A stretch of DNA of 43,133 nt from Chloroflexota bacterium (GTDB taxonomy: Bacteria > Chloroflexota > Anaerolineae > Promineifilales > Promineifilaceae). Position 1 is the first letter of the stretch. The number at the start of each line of letters is the position of its first letter. The notes below the pieces were generated by a model. The model was not told the DNA's origin and did no database searches. It saw only the letters and a list, made by a program, of their open reading frames with translations. Both the position numbers and the translations under genes were made by a program. This document shows, one piece after another, positions 41,714 through 43,133 of this stretch. The DNA is taken from positions 1 to 43,133 of the forward strand of contig PDQY01000037.1 of assembly GCA_002746795.1 (NCBI GenBank). The letters are read 5' to 3'.

Positions 41714-43111
41714 ATGAAAAATCTCGCCCAAAACCAACGTCAATTTGCCATCAAAATTCTTGGCACCGGTCTCATCATTGCCATCCTGTATGAGCTGCAG
41801 CGCATGGCAACCTATCTCAAGCGCGTATTCAGCCAACCTCACCTCGTTGACCCGCGCATCACCTCCCAGGCAAAAACACCAGAACAAGTAAAAGAGTGTG
41901 GCTATCGTATTGCGCTGGCAAATTTACGAGGCGGCATCGAAACCCGTCATTTGGCTGATGGCCAGGAATTTTCCGTATTGTGTGCAGGCATCCGCAACTT
42001 CCGCGAACCATGGGCACGGGATTTTGGCTTCGCCAGCTATGGCCTGTTAGCCGCAGGAGAGATAGCCACGGCACGTGAAGGGTTAGAGTTATTTTTCCAC
42101 TTACAACGTGATACCGGTCAGTTTCCCGTCAAAATCCATTCCACCAGTATCCTGGATCGTTACATCCATTCCTTATTTGACCGCGAGCAACCTATCCACA
42201 ATCCGATTCAGCCCAAATACATCACCGCCCACAACACCATTTCACTCGACGGCAACTGCCTCATCGTGATTTCGGCGATGCGCTACGCCACCCATACTGG
42301 CGATGATTCTATACTCCAAGTCCATTGGCATGAGCTTAAACAAGCCGTTACCTGGCTCAACAGCCATGCCCATGCAGAAGATGGCCTACTGCATCAATTA
42401 GCCTTTACCGATTGGGCAGACAGCGTAGGGCGCACTGGACGCATTCTTTATACCAACGTTCTTTACTGGAAAGCATTACAGGAGTTAGCGCGTGCTGCTG
42501 GTCGTTTAGGATACTCAGAAGATCATGCTTTTTACAAAGCCAAGGCTCAGAGCATTCACGACGCCATCCAGAACCATTTTTGGCGGCCCGATTTAGGCTT
42601 TTTTATCACCAGCAAGGATTACGAGATTCTAAGCAGCAGCGGGAATACCTTGGCGGTTGCTTGGGGGTTGGCCAATCAGGCACAAAGTCACACCATCCTC
42701 AATAAAATGGCGGCGTTCGGTATGGCAGACCCGGTGCCAACCCAAGTCACCCATGCCCCTTATCCCCTCAATCTGATTGCCATTGAAAACAGATTGGGAG
42801 GCATTGCCAGCTATCACACACGAGCAGCCTGGCTATGGCTGGGGGCGTGGCACATCATTGCGCTGGCTCGCAGCGGTCGCATTGCTGAAGCTGAGGCGCA
42901 TTTGCAACGCGCCGCCCAGGCCATCGTGCGGGATGGTGTCGTGCATGAGGTCTATGGACAAGACGGCAATCATCTATCTACCGTGTGGTACACTTCCGAA
43001 GCACCGCTCACCTGGAATGCAGGGATGTTAGTGTATGCATATCACGTGGTTTATGAAGCAAAAAACGAAGGGAGCAAGTTAGCCACACTTGGCAAAGATT
43101 ACAGTTTGTAG
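41714..43111 (+). CDS. Six-hairpin glycosidase, glycogen-debranching (amylo-alpha-1,6-glucosidase) type
   Basis: A 465-aa protein with an (alpha/alpha)6-barrel style repeat of helices. FREPWARDFGFASYGLLAAGE near residue 95 resembles the WxRD catalytic-acid region of glycogen-debranching and related glycosidases; LLHQLAFTDWADSVG, TNVLYWKALQELAR and YTSEAPLTWNAGMLVYAYH are further shared elements. An N-terminal hydrophobic stretch (about residues 10-26) may anchor it. It follows the epimerase gene by 29 bases, so they may form one unit. The exact substrate is open; a plant-type invertase-like (GH100) activity is an alternative. It ends 22 bases before the window edge. Confidence 0.78.
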   Translation: MKNLAQNQRQFAIKILGTGLIIAILYELQRMATYLKRVFSQPHLVDPRITSQAKTPEQVKECGYRIALANLRGGIETRHLADGQEFSVLCAGIRNFREPWARDFGFASYGLLAAGEIATAREGLELFFHLQRDTGQFPVKIHSTSILDRYIHSLFDREQPIHNPIQPKYITAHNTISLDGNCLIVISAMRYATHTGDDSILQVHWHELKQAVTWLNSHAHAEDGLLHQLAFTDWADSVGRTGRILYTNVLYWKALQELARAAGRLGYSEDHAFYKAKAQSIHDAIQNHFWRPDLGFFITSKDYEILSSSGNTLAVAWGLANQAQSHTILNKMAAFGMADPVPTQVTHAPYPLNLIAIENRLGGIASYHTRAAWLWLGAWHIIALARSGRIAEAEAHLQRAAQAIVRDGVVHEVYGQDGNHLSTVWYTSEAPLTWNAGMLVYAYHVVYEAKNEGSKLATLGKDYSL

Positions 43112-43129
43112 TACGCGCTTTAGCGCGTA
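43112..43129. repeat. Inverted repeat at the window edge
   Basis: TACGCGCT pairs perfectly with AGCGCGTA around a two-base loop just after the glycosidase stop. Only A residues follow in the visible sequence, so it is not a + strand terminator as seen; the window ends here. Confidence 0.5.
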
Positions 43130-43133
43130 AAAA

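Overview
The window looks like chromosomal DNA of a Chloroflexota bacterium, probably Anaerolineae-like. This is inferred from gene content and style: Thr/Pro-rich 'TATP' linkers in a lipoprotein, a fused formiminotransferase-cyclodeaminase, a tungsten aldehyde oxidoreductase with MoaD and a DUF1952-like protein, many GT-C membrane glycosyltransferases, and weak or absent Shine-Dalgarno sites at several starts. No rRNA, tRNA, CRISPR array, transposase or phage gene was recognised.

Region 1 (about 76-11033, all + strand) is the most striking part: a nearly complete eukaryote-like ubiquitin conjugation system. In order it holds a large dynamin-like GTPase, a small two-helix membrane protein, a 425-aa protein of unknown function with a C-terminal beta-sandwich-like segment, a CAP-domain protein without signal peptide, a ThiF/E1-like activating enzyme, an 88-aa beta-grasp ubiquitin-like protein, an E2 with a canonical HPN-x7-Cys active site, two JAB/JAMM isopeptidases (one membrane-anchored, one with an acidic linker) and two small RING-like proteins (one soluble, one membrane-anchored). 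E1 would charge the Ubl, E2 would carry it, the RING proteins would act as E3s and the JABs would remove it. The membrane anchors and the GTPase point to action at the cell membrane. A candidate terminator and promoter separate the RING genes from the rest.

Region 2 (11084-19309) is mostly housekeeping: a membrane protein, ftcD, an M23 lipoprotein, an SDR, an alpha/beta hydrolase, leucyl/phenylalanyl-tRNA-protein transferase, an M20 dipeptidase and scpB. Region 3 (about 19340-24780) is a surface-glycan cluster: a decayed GT87-like pseudogene, a GT-C-like membrane protein, a GT2, an LPG-synthase/flippase-like membrane protein and a GT4. Region 4 (24931-27208) has an RsuA/RluB pseudouridine synthase, cmk and a SanA/YdcF-like protein. 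Region 5 (27474-31042) is a tungsto-enzyme locus: a protoglobin-MoaD fusion, an aldehyde ferredoxin oxidoreductase, and convergently MoaD plus a DUF1952-like protein. Region 6 (31284-43111) has a DnaE2-type polymerase, a LysM protein, a GT39-type mannosyltransferase, a CaCA exchanger, a PII-like protein, tyrA, proline dehydrogenase, an RmlC-like epimerase and a six-hairpin glycosidase.

Two sequence-wide patterns overlay the genes. The palindrome AACGGCCGTT occurs at least 36 times (hand count), 33 of them inside coding sequence, like the HIP1 palindrome of cyanobacteria. Many spacers are made of degenerate tandem heptanucleotides resembling cyanobacterial STRR repeats. These heptads also sit inside genes: two in-frame blocks in the DnaE2-like polymerase, the C-termini of RluB and TyrA, and the N-terminus of the GT39 protein.
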